Shown: piece by piece, positions 9,469 to 19,042 of the stretch | Layout of the letters: each line of letters starts with the position of its first letter | Numbering within the stretch: position 1 is the first letter of the stretch | Assembly (NCBI GenBank): GCA_035328465.1 | Contig: DAOLIQ010000006.1 | Coordinates: 1 to 64,000 of the forward strand | DNA length: 64,000 nt | Direction: 5' to 3' | Source of the DNA: JADJEI01 sp035328465 | Lineage (GTDB): Bacteria > Bacteroidota > Ignavibacteria > Ignavibacteriales > Ignavibacteriaceae | The notes under the pieces: generated by a model | The model's input: only the letters and a program-made list of their open reading frames with translations | The model's database searches: none | Told to the model about the DNA's origin: nothing | Made by a program: the position numbers and the translations under genes

Positions 9469-9478
9469 AATTAATAAA

Positions 9479-10342
9479 ATGAAAACAGAAAAATATTTAG
9501 CGCATCACCGCTCAAAATTTAAACTTTCAGAATTCAAAACTGACGATACAGATAATTTTAAATCAAAGGACGCGGCGGCTGAAATTCTTGAAAAGAACAT
9601 TAAAAAAATGGCAGAACTTCAGGATAAACTTTATGCGCAGGATAAATACTCCTTACTTTTAATTTTTCAGGCAATGGATGCCGCCGGCAAAGACGGCACA
9701 ATCAAACATGTGATGAGCGGATTGAATCCTCAGGGCACCCAAGTCTATAGTTTCAAGCAGCCGTCGGCTGAGGAAATTGATCATGGTTACCTTTGGAGAA
9801 TCAGCAAGGCGCTGCCCGAAAGGGGGCGGATTGGTATTTTCAACCGTTCGCACTATGAAGAAGTTTTAATCGTCCGTGTTCATAATTTAATAGGATCATC
9901 AAAATTGCCGGAAAAATTTAGAGATAAAAATATTTGGCAAAAACGATTTGAACAGATAACAAATTTTGAAAAATATCTTTATGAAAATGGAACGGTTGTG
10001 TTAAAATTTTTCCTGAATATTTCCAAAGAAGAACAGAAGAAAAGATTTCTCGAACGCATTGATAACCCGGCAAAGAATTGGAAATTTTCAATTGGCGATA
10101 TTGAAGAAAGAAAATATTGGGACGAATATCAAAAATGTTATGAAGAAGCAATCGCCGCAACAAGTAAAGATTACTCCCCGTGGTTTATAATTCCAGCCGA
10201 CAAGAAATGGTTTGCAAGGCTGCTTGTTTCAGAAATTATAGTGGAAACATTAAAGAAACTGAAACCGGAATATCCAGAACTCAATAATGAACAAATTGCG
10301 GAATTAAAAAACTCAGCAGAAATTCTTAACTCCGACTCATAA
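9479..10342 (+). CDS. ppk2: Polyphosphate kinase 2 family protein
   Basis: A protein of 287 residues from the ATG at 9479. An upstream in-frame TTG at 9401 would add 26 residues that do not resemble the family. PPK2 enzymes move phosphate between polyphosphate and nucleotides. The Walker A-like loop FQAMDAAGKDGTI, the lid region (IGIFNRSHYEEVL) and the Walker B-like hydrophobic strand before NISKEEQ are all present. Whether it prefers AMP, ADP or NDP cannot be told. It follows the cytochrome gene by 80 bases, across an inverted repeat that could control its translation. Confidence 0.9.
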   Translation: MKTEKYLAHHRSKFKLSEFKTDDTDNFKSKDAAAEILEKNIKKMAELQDKLYAQDKYSLLLIFQAMDAAGKDGTIKHVMSGLNPQGTQVYSFKQPSAEEIDHGYLWRISKALPERGRIGIFNRSHYEEVLIVRVHNLIGSSKLPEKFRDKNIWQKRFEQITNFEKYLYENGTVVLKFFLNISKEEQKKRFLERIDNPAKNWKFSIGDIEERKYWDEYQKCYEEAIAATSKDYSPWFIIPADKKWFARLLVSEIIVETLKKLKPEYPELNNEQIAELKNSAEILNSDS

Positions 10343-10401
10343 TCTCATCAGGTTTCTTTTTTAAATAGTTAAATCAATAGAAATGCATATGACTTTTGGA
10401 G

Positions 10402-11961
10402 ATGAAAAAACAAACACTAAATACGTCACTTGCTAATATTTCAAAAATGAAAACACAAGAAGCGACTTCACAAGAACTGACTTTTGAAAAGCTATGGGAG
10501 AGCGAAGAAAGCCTGCGCATTTTAATGAACTCAAATCCAGAGGCTGTTTTTATTTTAGATACTTCTGGCAATTTTGTAGCCGCAAATGAAAAGACAGCAC
10601 AAAGGTTTGGAAAACCTATTGAAGAATTAATTGGAACAAATGTTTATGCATACTTAACTCCCGAACTTGCCGAGAGTCGAAAAAATAAAGTGGAAGAAGT
10701 GGTTCGCACAAGCAAACCATTGCGCTTTGAAGACAGCAGAAATAATAGATATTTCGATAATTATCTTCATCCAATTTTTGACTCTTCGGGAAAGGTTATA
10801 CGAATTGCTGTTTGGGTAATTGAGTTTACAGAATTGAAACTTGCCGTTGAAGCGCTTAAAGTGAGCGAGGAAAAATTTAGAGGTTTAGCTGAAAACATTG
10901 AAGATATATTCTGGATAAGGAACGGAAATGAGGTGCTATATGTTTCGCCAGCATACGAAACTATATGCGGTAAAACCTGCGAAAGTCTTTATGAAGATCC
11001 AAATTCATTTCTGCAATCAATTCATCCGGATGATATTGGGAAGGTAATTCAAAGCTTCTCATCAGAAAAGTATCAGAAGGAGGGCCTCTTCAATGAAGAG
11101 TTTCGAATCATTCATCCCGATGGCAAAGTCAGATGGATTTGGTCAAAAACATTTCCAATTAAAAAAAATGATGTGGTGTTTAGAACAGTAGGAATAGCCG
11201 AAGATATAACGCTTTTGAAAAAAGCCGAAGAAAACATTCAAAATGCTTTAATAAAAGAAAGAGAAATGAATGAACTTAAATCCAGATTTATCTCTACAGT
11301 TTCACATGAATTTAGGACACCGCTTGGACTAATACTTTCGTCGGCAGAACTTCTTCAAAATTATGGAAGCAGGTGGGATGAAGAAAAGAAAAATGAACAC
11401 CTTAATAAAATCAAAAAAGCTGTTGATAATCTGACCGCGTTAATGAACGATATATTAATTATTGGGCAGAAAGAGTTTGGAAGAATAAAGGTGAATCCGG
11501 TAGAAATTAATCTTGTTAATTTTCTGAATGAACTTATTGATGAAATTAAAAGCTCACATCCGCAAACTCCTAATATTCTATTTAATTCTTCAGCAGAAGC
11601 AAAGATAACTTCAGATGAAAAATTGCTTCGTCAGATTTTAATAAACCTTATTTCCAATGCTGTAAAGTTTACACCTTCCCCCAAAAGTATTTTCGTAAAC
11701 ATTAAAACCTTACCAAATGAAAGTATAATTGAAATCAAAGACGAAGGAAGGGGAATTCCTGCTGACGATCTTAAAAATATTTTTGAGCCTTTTATCCGTG
11801 CCAAAAACGTAGGCGAAACGAAGGGTAACGGACTTGGCCTTTCAATTGTAAAACATGCCCTTGAACAATTGAAAGGGGATATAAAAGTTAAAAGCAAAAT
11901 AAATGAAGGCTCTGTTTTTATTGTATCGCTGCCAAATGTTTTAGTAAGTGAAGATAACTAA
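10402..11961 (+). CDS. PAS-PAS sensor histidine kinase
   Basis: A protein of about 519 residues with no membrane segment, so a cytosolic sensor. The first PAS domain spans about residues 35-150 and a second PAS/PAC about 155-280. A coiled linker follows. The DHp helix has the phospho-acceptor His in VSHEFRTPLG. The ATPase domain shows N box (INLISNAVKF), G1 (DEGRGIP), F box (FEPFIRAKN) and G2 (GNGLGLSIV). The signal is unknown. The partner regulator begins four bases downstream. The start is uncertain: the ATG at 10402 has GGAG directly against it, a TTG lies at 10396, and another ATG lies at 10447. Confidence 0.9.
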   Translation: MKKQTLNTSLANISKMKTQEATSQELTFEKLWESEESLRILMNSNPEAVFILDTSGNFVAANEKTAQRFGKPIEELIGTNVYAYLTPELAESRKNKVEEVVRTSKPLRFEDSRNNRYFDNYLHPIFDSSGKVIRIAVWVIEFTELKLAVEALKVSEEKFRGLAENIEDIFWIRNGNEVLYVSPAYETICGKTCESLYEDPNSFLQSIHPDDIGKVIQSFSSEKYQKEGLFNEEFRIIHPDGKVRWIWSKTFPIKKNDVVFRTVGIAEDITLLKKAEENIQNALIKEREMNELKSRFISTVSHEFRTPLGLILSSAELLQNYGSRWDEEKKNEHLNKIKKAVDNLTALMNDILIIGQKEFGRIKVNPVEINLVNFLNELIDEIKSSHPQTPNILFNSSAEAKITSDEKLLRQILINLISNAVKFTPSPKSIFVNIKTLPNESIIEIKDEGRGIPADDLKNIFEPFIRAKNVGETKGNGLGLSIVKHALEQLKGDIKVKSKINEGSVFIVSLPNVLVSEDN

Positions 11962-11965
11962 ATCA

Positions 11966-12703
11966 ATGACTAAAATTTTAATTATTGAAGATGATAAAAA
12001 TTATTGCGAGAATATAAAAATTCTTCTTGAAGAAGAAGATTATGAAGTACTTTTTGCATTAAACGGATTTGACGGGCTGGATATTGCCAGAAGCTTAAAA
12101 CCTGATTTAATTATTTGTGATGTTATGCTTCCGGATATTTCCGGATACCAAATTTTGGAGGAACTTCGTAAGCGGGAGACTACAAAACTAACCCCCTTTA
12201 TTTTTTTAACCGCAAAAGCCGAAATGAATGATTTGCGTACCGGGATGAACCTTGGAGCTGATGATTATTTAACCAAACCATATCATTCACACGAATTACT
12301 TCAGGCAGTAAAAATGAGATTGCAAAAATCACAGATTGAAAAAAATATTATTAATGATAAAAACAAACTTGAAACGGATGATTTTATCTTTCTTCCCGCA
12401 AAGAATAATTACGAAGTATTCCCCGTAGAAAACATTGTGTGCATTTTAGCCGAAAGAGTTTATTCAAATGTGTTTTGTAAAGACGGAAAGAAAATTCTTG
12501 TTAGACGGCTGCTCAAACAATGGGAAGAATCACTCCCAGATAAATATTTTCTGAGAATACATAAATCTTGCATTATTAATTTGAAGTTTATTAAAAAGGT
12601 TGATAAATGGTTTAATGGTTCGTTAAAAATATTTTTGTCAAATTATGATCAGCCGCTTATCGTAAGCCGAAGATATGCTGCGAAATTAAAGAAAAATAGT
12701 TGA
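11966..12703 (+). CDS. LytTR-type response regulator
   Basis: A protein of 245 residues. The receiver domain occupies residues 1-120, with the acidic pair in IIEDD, the acceptor Asp in LIICDVMLPD and Lys in YLTKPYH. The C-terminal 100 residues form a LytTR DNA-binding domain, recognised by ERVYSNVFC, RRLLKQWEESLP and the 'FLRIHKSCIINL' core. It is the likely partner of the kinase four bases upstream. The ATG at 11966 was chosen because it gives the usual receiver start (MTKILIIEDD). A GTG at 11948 overlaps the kinase end. Targets may include the genes that follow. Confidence 0.9.
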   Translation: MTKILIIEDDKNYCENIKILLEEEDYEVLFALNGFDGLDIARSLKPDLIICDVMLPDISGYQILEELRKRETTKLTPFIFLTAKAEMNDLRTGMNLGADDYLTKPYHSHELLQAVKMRLQKSQIEKNIINDKNKLETDDFIFLPAKNNYEVFPVENIVCILAERVYSNVFCKDGKKILVRRLLKQWEESLPDKYFLRIHKSCIINLKFIKKVDKWFNGSLKIFLSNYDQPLIVSRRYAAKLKKNS

Positions 12704-12926
12704 TATCTTTCTTCGTTCTTTTATGTTACACTGATTCTTTCCTCCAAACTTCAACTTGATCTTTATTAAAGAGCAACTTTTTTCTTAGGCTTACTTCTCA
12801 TCTTCATTTCTCCCTGCTGCCTTTCGTTACAACTATCAACCTGATATTACATTTCAATACAATTCGCCTCGCTTAAGGTTCATTTTAGCAACGCAAAAAA
12901 TATCTTTTTATTCAAACAGCATTTTA

Positions 12927-13307
12927 ATGAAGAAAATCTTGATACTCGAAAAAGGAAACCATGTAAGCAAAATGATAGCTAAAAAATTATTAAACGAATA
13001 ATATGAGCTGATTTCAACTTCCAGCCGATTGGGGCTTAATAGAACCATTCCAACGTTAATACCTGATTTAGTTATTGCCGATTTAACAACCATAAAAAAC
13101 GATAATGTCGAATTACTCGTTCAGTTGAAAAACAATCCGGTCATTTCACTTTTTCCGTTCTTGCTTATTACCTCGCAAAATAAAATCAGCCGGGAGGATT
13201 TGAGCAGTGGATTAAATTTTTACATAAGTAAGCCATACACCGAGGAAGAATTTCTTCAGTTGTTAAAAAGAATATTACAAGAATCAAAGAGGCTTAGCCC
13301 ATGGTAA
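12927..13307 (+). pseudogene. Broken single-domain receiver gene with in-frame stop
   Basis: One frame from the ATG at 12927 reads MKKILILEKGNHVSKMIAKK and then hits TAA at 12999-13001. The same frame continues without other stops to 13307 and encodes the rest of a receiver: acceptor Asp in DLVIADLTT and Lys in FYISKPYTEEEF. Total length 127 codons is normal for a stand-alone receiver. The acidic pair is already altered (ILEKG instead of an ED/DD pair). A single base change made the stop. It follows the LytTR regulator by 223 bases in which I see no gene. Its stop overlaps the track leading into the haemoglobin gene. Confidence 0.75.
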
Positions 13308-13348
13308 TCAATAATAAACAATCAATAATAAATCAAAAGGAGAATCTT

Positions 13349-13807
13349 ATGGAAACTTCAAAACTCTCAGCAGTAAAAGCAATAGTAATAGTTACTATCA
13401 TGTTTTTACTGTTTAACTCTTCCTCCCTGTTTGCACAGGAGAAAACACTCTATCAACGGCTCGGCGGCTACGACGCTATTGCTGCTGTGGTGGATGATTT
13501 TGTAATCCAATTAGTAGCAGATCAATCCATCGGTGTGATGTTCAAAGGACAGAGCGAAGACACAATGAAAAAGATCAGACAACATGTTATCGATTTTATT
13601 TGTGCGGCAGCAGGTGGTCCCTGTCTTTACAGCGGAAGGGATATGAAAACAACACACAAGGGCTTAGGTATTACTGAAGCTCAATGGAATACGAGTGTGC
13701 AATATCTGAAAAACACGCTGAACAAATTCAAAGTGCCTGAAAAGGAACAGAATGACCTTTTTGCAGCAGTATCTTCAATAAAAAATGATATTGTTGAAAC
13801 CAAGTAA
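13349..13807 (+). CDS. Exported group 1 truncated haemoglobin
   Basis: A protein of 152 residues from the ATG at 13349, which has AAGGAG seven bases upstream. An earlier ATG at 13301 would add 16 unlikely residues. Residues 1-29 are a signal peptide ending SLFAQ, so the globin is predicted periplasmic or lipid-free exported. The 2-on-2 globin marks are LYQRLGGYDAI, the GGP turn in CAAAGGPCLYSG and the proximal His in TTHKGLGI. By eye the helix B position usually held by Tyr (B10) is Val (DDFVIQ). Possible roles are binding of O2, NO or another haem ligand; the sequence does not decide. RBS spacing supports translation after the broken receiver. Confidence 0.88.
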   Translation: METSKLSAVKAIVIVTIMFLLFNSSSLFAQEKTLYQRLGGYDAIAAVVDDFVIQLVADQSIGVMFKGQSEDTMKKIRQHVIDFICAAAGGPCLYSGRDMKTTHKGLGITEAQWNTSVQYLKNTLNKFKVPEKEQNDLFAAVSSIKNDIVETK

Positions 13808-13846
13808 TCAATTGAAATTTATTAAAAATAATTATTCGGAGGTTAT

Positions 13847-14284
13847 ATGTCAGTTCAAGAAAACTTTAAAATCGTTAGGGGTATGTATGATGCTTTTAAC
13901 AAAAAGGATTTTATCAACGGTCAAAAACTTATTGATGATTATGCACAGTTTGAGATCGTTCCATTAGGTGTAAAGCTTACTGGAAAGGAGGGGTATTTGC
14001 AATTTGTAAATAACTGGGCTAATGCCTTCCCGGATGGATTGTGTGATGTTACAAATATTTCTGCAGCTGAAGATTGGGCTGTTGGGGAATTTGTGGGACG
14101 CGGCACTCATACCGGTTCTTTAATGTCTCCTGAAGGCGAAATTTTTCCGACAGGAAAAAGCGTTAATGTTCCATTCTGCGAAGTAATAAAAATAAAGGAT
14201 GGAAAAATAGTTTCACTTAAGGAATACTTCGATACTGCTACAATGATGAAGCAGCTTGGGATATTGGCCGAGATGAAACACTAA
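13847..14284 (+). CDS. SnoaL-like ester cyclase-family protein
   Basis: A protein of 145 residues with no signal peptide. The cone-shaped SnoaL/NTF2-like fold is suggested by the opening helices (VRGMYDAFNKKDF), the central 'WAVGEFVGRGTHTG' strand and the closing 'VSLKEYFDTATMM' strand with the family's Asp. Family members range from polyketide cyclases to proteins of unknown role, so an enzymatic function is not claimed. A strong ribosome site (GGAGG) precedes the ATG. It lies 39 bases after the haemoglobin gene and 45 before the DUF4331 start, on the same strand, so probably in the same operon. Confidence 0.8.
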   Translation: MSVQENFKIVRGMYDAFNKKDFINGQKLIDDYAQFEIVPLGVKLTGKEGYLQFVNNWANAFPDGLCDVTNISAAEDWAVGEFVGRGTHTGSLMSPEGEIFPTGKSVNVPFCEVIKIKDGKIVSLKEYFDTATMMKQLGILAEMKH

Positions 14285-14329
14285 TAAAAAATGTCAATTA
14301 TTATTTCAAAAAAATCTAAAGGAAAAAAA

Positions 14330-16503
14330 ATGAAAAAACTAACTTTATTCATATTGATGACTTTTGCAGGAGTTTCATTGATGCTTTTTACAAGCTCAAA
14401 TGAATCCGATGCATCAAGTCATCGCGAAGCTCCGTTAATCAGCCTCGATCCGCTGGCTGATAATACGGATCTATATGCGTTCAGATCTCCCGATGATCCG
14501 AACACTGTTACAATTGTAGCAAACTATATTCCCCTCGAATTGCCGGAAGGCGGACCGAATTATTCATCATTCGGAGAGGGAATTCGTTACGAAATACATA
14601 TAAAAAACAAAACATCCAACGCACAGCTTGGCTATGCAAAAGACGATATTACTTATCGTTTTACTTTTACTCAAATGAATGAAGACCCAACGACTTTTTT
14701 CAATATCCGTCTGGGTCAGCAAAATCTAAAAACAACTTATACCTGTGAGAAAAGTACAAACGGCGGCAACTCGTTTTCAACTATAATTTCAAATGGAGTT
14801 GTCCCCCCAAATAATATCGGCCCTCGCTCAATTGAAGGCGCTGCAGGACTAGGCTCTGATTATTCCTCATTAGTGCAGAATGCAATTACAACTGCTTCAA
14901 CAGGTGAAAAAGTTTTTTGCGGTCCACGTGACGATCCTTTCTTTGTTGATCTTGGCGGAATATTTGATCTCGGACAAACACGCAACGATTACGGAACCGA
15001 TCCTTCAAATTCTGAATACGCAAGAGATGCAGTTGCAGGATTTAATACGCATTCTATAATTCTTCAAATCCCAATCAGCAGTTTGCAAAAAGATGGAAAG
15101 ACAGTCGATCAAGCATCAGACATACTTGATCCAGAATTTGTAATTGGTGTTTGGGCATCTGGGGCAGACAGCAAATTACTACTCTCTCAACAAACGGAGG
15201 AAAACCAACTTACAGCGGTCCGTGGATTCAAGTATCACGTTTAGGCGTGCCTCTAGTTAACGAAGCAATTATTCCAATTGGTGAAAAAGATCATTGGAAT
15301 GCAGTTAGCCCTTACAGTGGTGATGAACAAGATTTTATGCAATATTTCGCTAATCCTGAACTTGCACTTTACATGGATGACAGTCAATTTGGAACAGCAG
15401 TACCTGGTTTAAGCAATTTGAGAATTCAATCTATGTCTTATCCTGGCATCGGGATTATTCCTGGCTATACTACCCCCGGCTTTGATTTCAGAAATACCAA
15501 AGACGGTGCTTATGCCGTAACTCATCTTGTGCCCCCGCCTGACTTAACGGGTACTGCCTTTGCGGTTAATCTATACGGTGGATTAGTCGGACCAGGTCAA
15601 CCAAGATTAGTTGATATTTATCCGATTATCTACTTTGGCGTTCCTAATCTTATTCCTTATCAACTTGCAACTGGAAAAACCGGAGGACCATTAAGTGCTG
15701 GTAAACCATTCATAAATAATTTTCTTCCTGTTACAAATGATGGAACATATCTCTATGGCGGAGATATGTTAAGATTGAATATGGCTACTCCAGTAACAGA
15801 GAGAGGTACTGATGAGTACACTCAAAATGCCTTTGAGGGACTAGTACGAGCTGCGGTGCTTGGCTTGACAGATCCCACTTATAATCAAACAACGGATCTT
15901 CAATTCATTCCTCACATGGATGGTTTCCCAAATGGCAGAAGGCTTGAAGATGATGTTACTACAATTGAACTGCAGGCAGTGGGCGGATTAGTTCTTGCCG
16001 CCGTAGGTCTTCCTTTTGATGATGCAGTAGCACCGGATTACTCCGATCTTCTTTCGTCTCAATTGGTTGCCGAGTTAACTTATAACGCGGGACCAACTCA
16101 TAACGATATTGCGCTGTTGCCAAACTTCCCCTTCCTTGCTGATCCGCTTCGTGGATATGATTATGTTAAACAGCTAACAGCTACTTCCCCCGGCACTCCA
16201 ACTTCCGTTGAAACTGATCCTTTAGGTTTGGCAGCACCAAAAGGATTTCTTCTTCAGCAGAATTATCCAAATCCATTTAATCCAAATACTGTAATAAGCT
16301 ATCACGTATCAAAAGCTGGTTTGGTTAGATTAAAAATATTTGATTCGATCGGGCAGGAAGTATCTACACTTATTAATAAAGAACAAGCTCCAGGCGTTTA
16401 TAAAGTTAATTGGAACGCTTCTGGACTTGCCAGTGGTACTTACATCTACCGCCTTGAAATTGGTAACGAAGTAGTTTCTAAAAAAGCGGTGCTTCTAAAG
16501 TAG
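14330..16503 (+). pseudogene. Secreted DUF4331 protein with T9SS tail, frameshifted at an A run
   Basis: The first part starts at the ATG at 14330 with a signal peptide and SSHREAPLISLDPLADNTD, the signature of DUF4331. Its frame continues to 15244 with a tail that does not fit. From about 15175 the next frame carries the true continuation (GPWIQVSRLGVPLVNEAIIP, also DUF4331) to 16503. Adding one A to the AAA at 15173-15175 joins them as GADSKITTLSTNGG. The C-terminus is a T9SS sorting domain (NYPNPFNPNT) ending KKAVLLK. The function of DUF4331 is unknown. The break could be decay, programmed -1 shifting or an error in the read. Confidence 0.78.
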
Positions 16504-16515
16504 TATAATCACTTT

Positions 16516-16597
16516 TAACAGATGCTGTTGAAACGAGAGGTTTAAGTTAAAGTCTTCTTACGGCTTTAATAACAACAGCATCTGTTAGTTTTTTTTG
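16516..16597 (+). terminator. Large nested hairpin terminator after DUF4331 gene
   Basis: A perfect 15-base stem, TAACAGATGCTGTTG (16516-16530) with CAACAGCATCTGTTA (16573-16587), encloses a smaller stem (TTAAAG/CTTTAA). It is followed by eight T from 16589. It separates the DUF4331 gene from the TPR gene, though read-through is possible. Confidence 0.8.
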
Positions 16598-16609
16598 AAA
16601 GGAGTATAA

Positions 16610-17956
16610 ATGAAAAAAAATATTTTAATCATTAGTTCAGTATTCTTTATTGCCTCAATTGTATTTGCTTATTTTCTTTTCAATATAAATGGGGATGAAG
16701 CAGAAAATATCCCCAACCTTTTACCGCGGCGAAGTAGTGATGGAACATTATCAGCGGAGTTTCTTAATGCCCAGCGAACTGTAGATTACTACCGCGAGCA
16801 GATTGAAAAAAATCCAAATAATCCTAAAAATTATGTTGAGCTTGCACAAGTATTTTTACAGGAAGCACGTGTAACGGGCAAACATCACGAATATATTCCC
16901 AAAGCACAAGCGCTCATAAATAAAGCCCTTTCACTTGATCCTAAAAATTTTGAAGCGAATCTTTCTAACGCATCTATTTTGATGACGCTTCACCAGTTTA
17001 ATGATGCGAAGAACATTGCCGAATGGGCGGTTAAAAAAAATAGCTATAGTGCAGCCGCATTCGGAATCCTTTGCGACGCTTATACTCAATTAGGAAAGTA
17101 TGATGACGCAATTAAAGTTTGCGATAAAATGTTAAGCCTTCGTCCCGATCTGCGTTCATATTCAAGAGCATCTTATTTAAGAGAACTTAATGGACAAATT
17201 GATGGAGCAATTGACGCAATGAAATTCGCTGCTGATGCTGGCGCTTTTGGGCAGGAAGATCGCGCCTGGTGTTTGTATAACCTCGCTAATCTTTTTCTTT
17301 ATTCGGGTAAAGTTGATACGGCAAAATTTATTTATAATGGGATTCTTGAAGAGCGTCCTTCATACGCCTATGCTTATGCGGGACTTGCAAAAGTTATGAT
17401 TATAAAAAAAGATTTTTCCAAAGCGATTGAATATTTAAACAAAGCTTCACAAATAATTCCCGATCATTCTTTTACTGAACTGCTTGCAGATATTTTTCAA
17501 ATGATGAATAACAAAAACGCAGAGGAAAAGCTTGTTCAAAAAGTTTTAGAAGGGTTTGAACAGCACGAAAGTGATGGCTGGAACGTTGATCACGAACGAG
17601 TTGTCTTTTCATTGAATCATAATATTGATTTGAAAGAATCATTAAATCTGGCAAAAAGAGATTTTGAACAAAGACCAAACAATATTGAAGCTGCCGATAC
17701 TTATGCGTGGGCTTTATATAAAAATCATAAATATGAGCAAGCTTTGAACATAATTCAAAATGCGATGAGATTAAATTCAAGGAATAATTTTATAGACTTT
17801 CACGCAGGGATGATATTCGCTTCAAATGGGAAAGATGATGAAGCAATAAATTATCTGCGAAAATCAATTAGCGAGAACATTCTTATTAATAAAATTTTCT
17901 ACGACGAAGCACAATCAAAATTATTATCACTCGAAAAGTCTGCTTCTATTAAATAA
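16610..17956 (+). CDS. Membrane-anchored TPR protein
   Basis: A protein of 448 residues with one N-terminal membrane segment (residues 4-24), probably an uncleaved anchor. From about residue 50 there are many tetratricopeptide repeats, with recurrent 'A..ALSLDPKNFEA', 'AYAGLAKVMIIKKDFSKAIEYLNKA' and 'ADTYAWALYKNHKYEQAL' units. TPR arrays hold protein partners; the ligand here is unknown. GGAG lies nine bases before the ATG. It is the first gene of a run with 9-14 base spacers through the DUF6702 and HupE/UreJ genes, so it probably works with them. Confidence 0.85.
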   Translation: MKKNILIISSVFFIASIVFAYFLFNINGDEAENIPNLLPRRSSDGTLSAEFLNAQRTVDYYREQIEKNPNNPKNYVELAQVFLQEARVTGKHHEYIPKAQALINKALSLDPKNFEANLSNASILMTLHQFNDAKNIAEWAVKKNSYSAAAFGILCDAYTQLGKYDDAIKVCDKMLSLRPDLRSYSRASYLRELNGQIDGAIDAMKFAADAGAFGQEDRAWCLYNLANLFLYSGKVDTAKFIYNGILEERPSYAYAYAGLAKVMIIKKDFSKAIEYLNKASQIIPDHSFTELLADIFQMMNNKNAEEKLVQKVLEGFEQHESDGWNVDHERVVFSLNHNIDLKESLNLAKRDFEQRPNNIEAADTYAWALYKNHKYEQALNIIQNAMRLNSRNNFIDFHAGMIFASNGKDDEAINYLRKSISENILINKIFYDEAQSKLLSLEKSASIK

Positions 17957-17964
17957 ATTATTGT

Positions 17965-18459
17965 ATGAACGCAATCGTTACTTATCTATTTAGTTTTTTA
18001 ATGAGCGTGATGCTTTCACACAGTGTTGCTACGCACAGCGTTCATATTAGTTTTACAGAAGCAAATATTAAACAGAATTATGTTGAGGGAAAAATAAATT
18101 TTTACAGAGATGACTTCTTTAAAGCACTTAAAAAATTCAACGGCGGAAACCTTAACGGACTTTCTTTGGTAGAGTACGAAAAATTGAAATACGATTACCT
18201 TCAGAAAAATTTCAAGGTGATGGTAAATACCAAACGCTATTTGAATTTACAAATCATTAATAATAGTGAAGATGAATATTCTATCTGGTTCAATTTTATC
18301 TTTACTTCAAGCGAAGAAATAAAATCAGTAAAATTAATCTGCAAAACATTATTTGAGCTTTACGATGATCAAATGAATATGTTTATGCTGAAATACAATA
18401 ACAAAGAGCAAAGCGTAGTATTTCAAAAATCAGAATCAGTTTTTGAAATAATTATCTAA
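17965..18459 (+). CDS. DUF6702-like exported protein
   Basis: A protein of 164 residues with a short signal peptide, then HSVHISFTEANIKQNYVEGKINFYRDDFFKAL in outline. The 'H..H.SFTE' start, the 'IF..DDF..AL' element and the later YLQKNF and LFELYDDQMNM segments match the DUF6702 group, which often sits beside HupE/UreJ genes in Bacteroidota. Its role is unknown. The histidines near the N-terminus (HSVATHSVH) could bind metal, which is an inference. Nine bases separate it from the TPR gene and 13 from the HupE/UreJ gene. Confidence 0.65.
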   Translation: MNAIVTYLFSFLMSVMLSHSVATHSVHISFTEANIKQNYVEGKINFYRDDFFKALKKFNGGNLNGLSLVEYEKLKYDYLQKNFKVMVNTKRYLNLQIINNSEDEYSIWFNFIFTSSEEIKSVKLICKTLFELYDDQMNMFMLKYNNKEQSVVFQKSESVFEIII

Positions 18460-18472
18460 ATAAAAATTAATT

Positions 18473-19033
18473 ATGGAATTGTTTACATCATTTTTACAAA
18501 TTGGTCTTAATCATATTCTTGAAGGATATGATCATTTGTTATTTCTGTTGGGATTAATAATTGTTGCAGATAATCTGAGAGGTTTATTCCCCGTGATTAC
18601 AGCGTTCACAATTACTCATTCTACCACTCTAATTTTGAGTGCACTCGGCATTCTCTCGTTAAATCCATCAGTGACTGAAGCGCTGATAGCAGCATCAATC
18701 GTGTATGTGGGCGTTGAGAACTTATATCGTAAAAAAATGAATTTGCGCTGGCTTATTTCAGGCGGCTTTGGACTTGTTCACGGTGCCGGATTCTCCGGAC
18801 ATCTAACCGAGATGTTAAAAAATGTATTAGGTATGAATAATATATGGTTCCCATTAATCGGATTTAACGTTGGAATTGAGTTGGGGCAGCTAATAGTTAT
18901 TTCGCTTGTCTATCCACTTTTATATTTAATGAAGAATGAGAAAATTAAAAATTCGGTTGTACAGAAAATGTCAATTGGAATCGCAACTGCCGGCTTGTTT
19001 CTGCTTGCACTGAGAATATTTAATCCTCAATAA
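18473..19033 (+). CDS. HupE/UreJ-family membrane protein
   Basis: A protein of 186 residues with about six membrane segments. It shows the family signatures 'GYDHLLFLLGL', 'FTITHSTTLILSALG' and 'GLVHGAGFSGHL', whose His and Asp residues line a path proposed for nickel or cobalt. Family members are secondary Ni/Co permeases or accessory proteins of hydrogenase and urease. Neither enzyme is visible here, so the transported ion is uncertain. It is co-directional with the TPR and DUF6702 genes, ten bases before the epimerase-like gene. Confidence 0.85.
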   Translation: MELFTSFLQIGLNHILEGYDHLLFLLGLIIVADNLRGLFPVITAFTITHSTTLILSALGILSLNPSVTEALIAASIVYVGVENLYRKKMNLRWLISGGFGLVHGAGFSGHLTEMLKNVLGMNNIWFPLIGFNVGIELGQLIVISLVYPLLYLMKNEKIKNSVVQKMSIGIATAGLFLLALRIFNPQ

Positions 19034-19042
19034 ATATATCGA

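Noticed and set aside
9401..9478. N-terminal extension of PPK2 from a TTG
   Set aside because: The extra residues do not fit the family, and the inverted repeat lies in this span; the ATG at 9479 has AGGAA upstream.
12704..12926. A gene or RNA between the LytTR regulator and the broken receiver
   Set aside because: All frames are closed or patternless, and no stable hairpin is seen.
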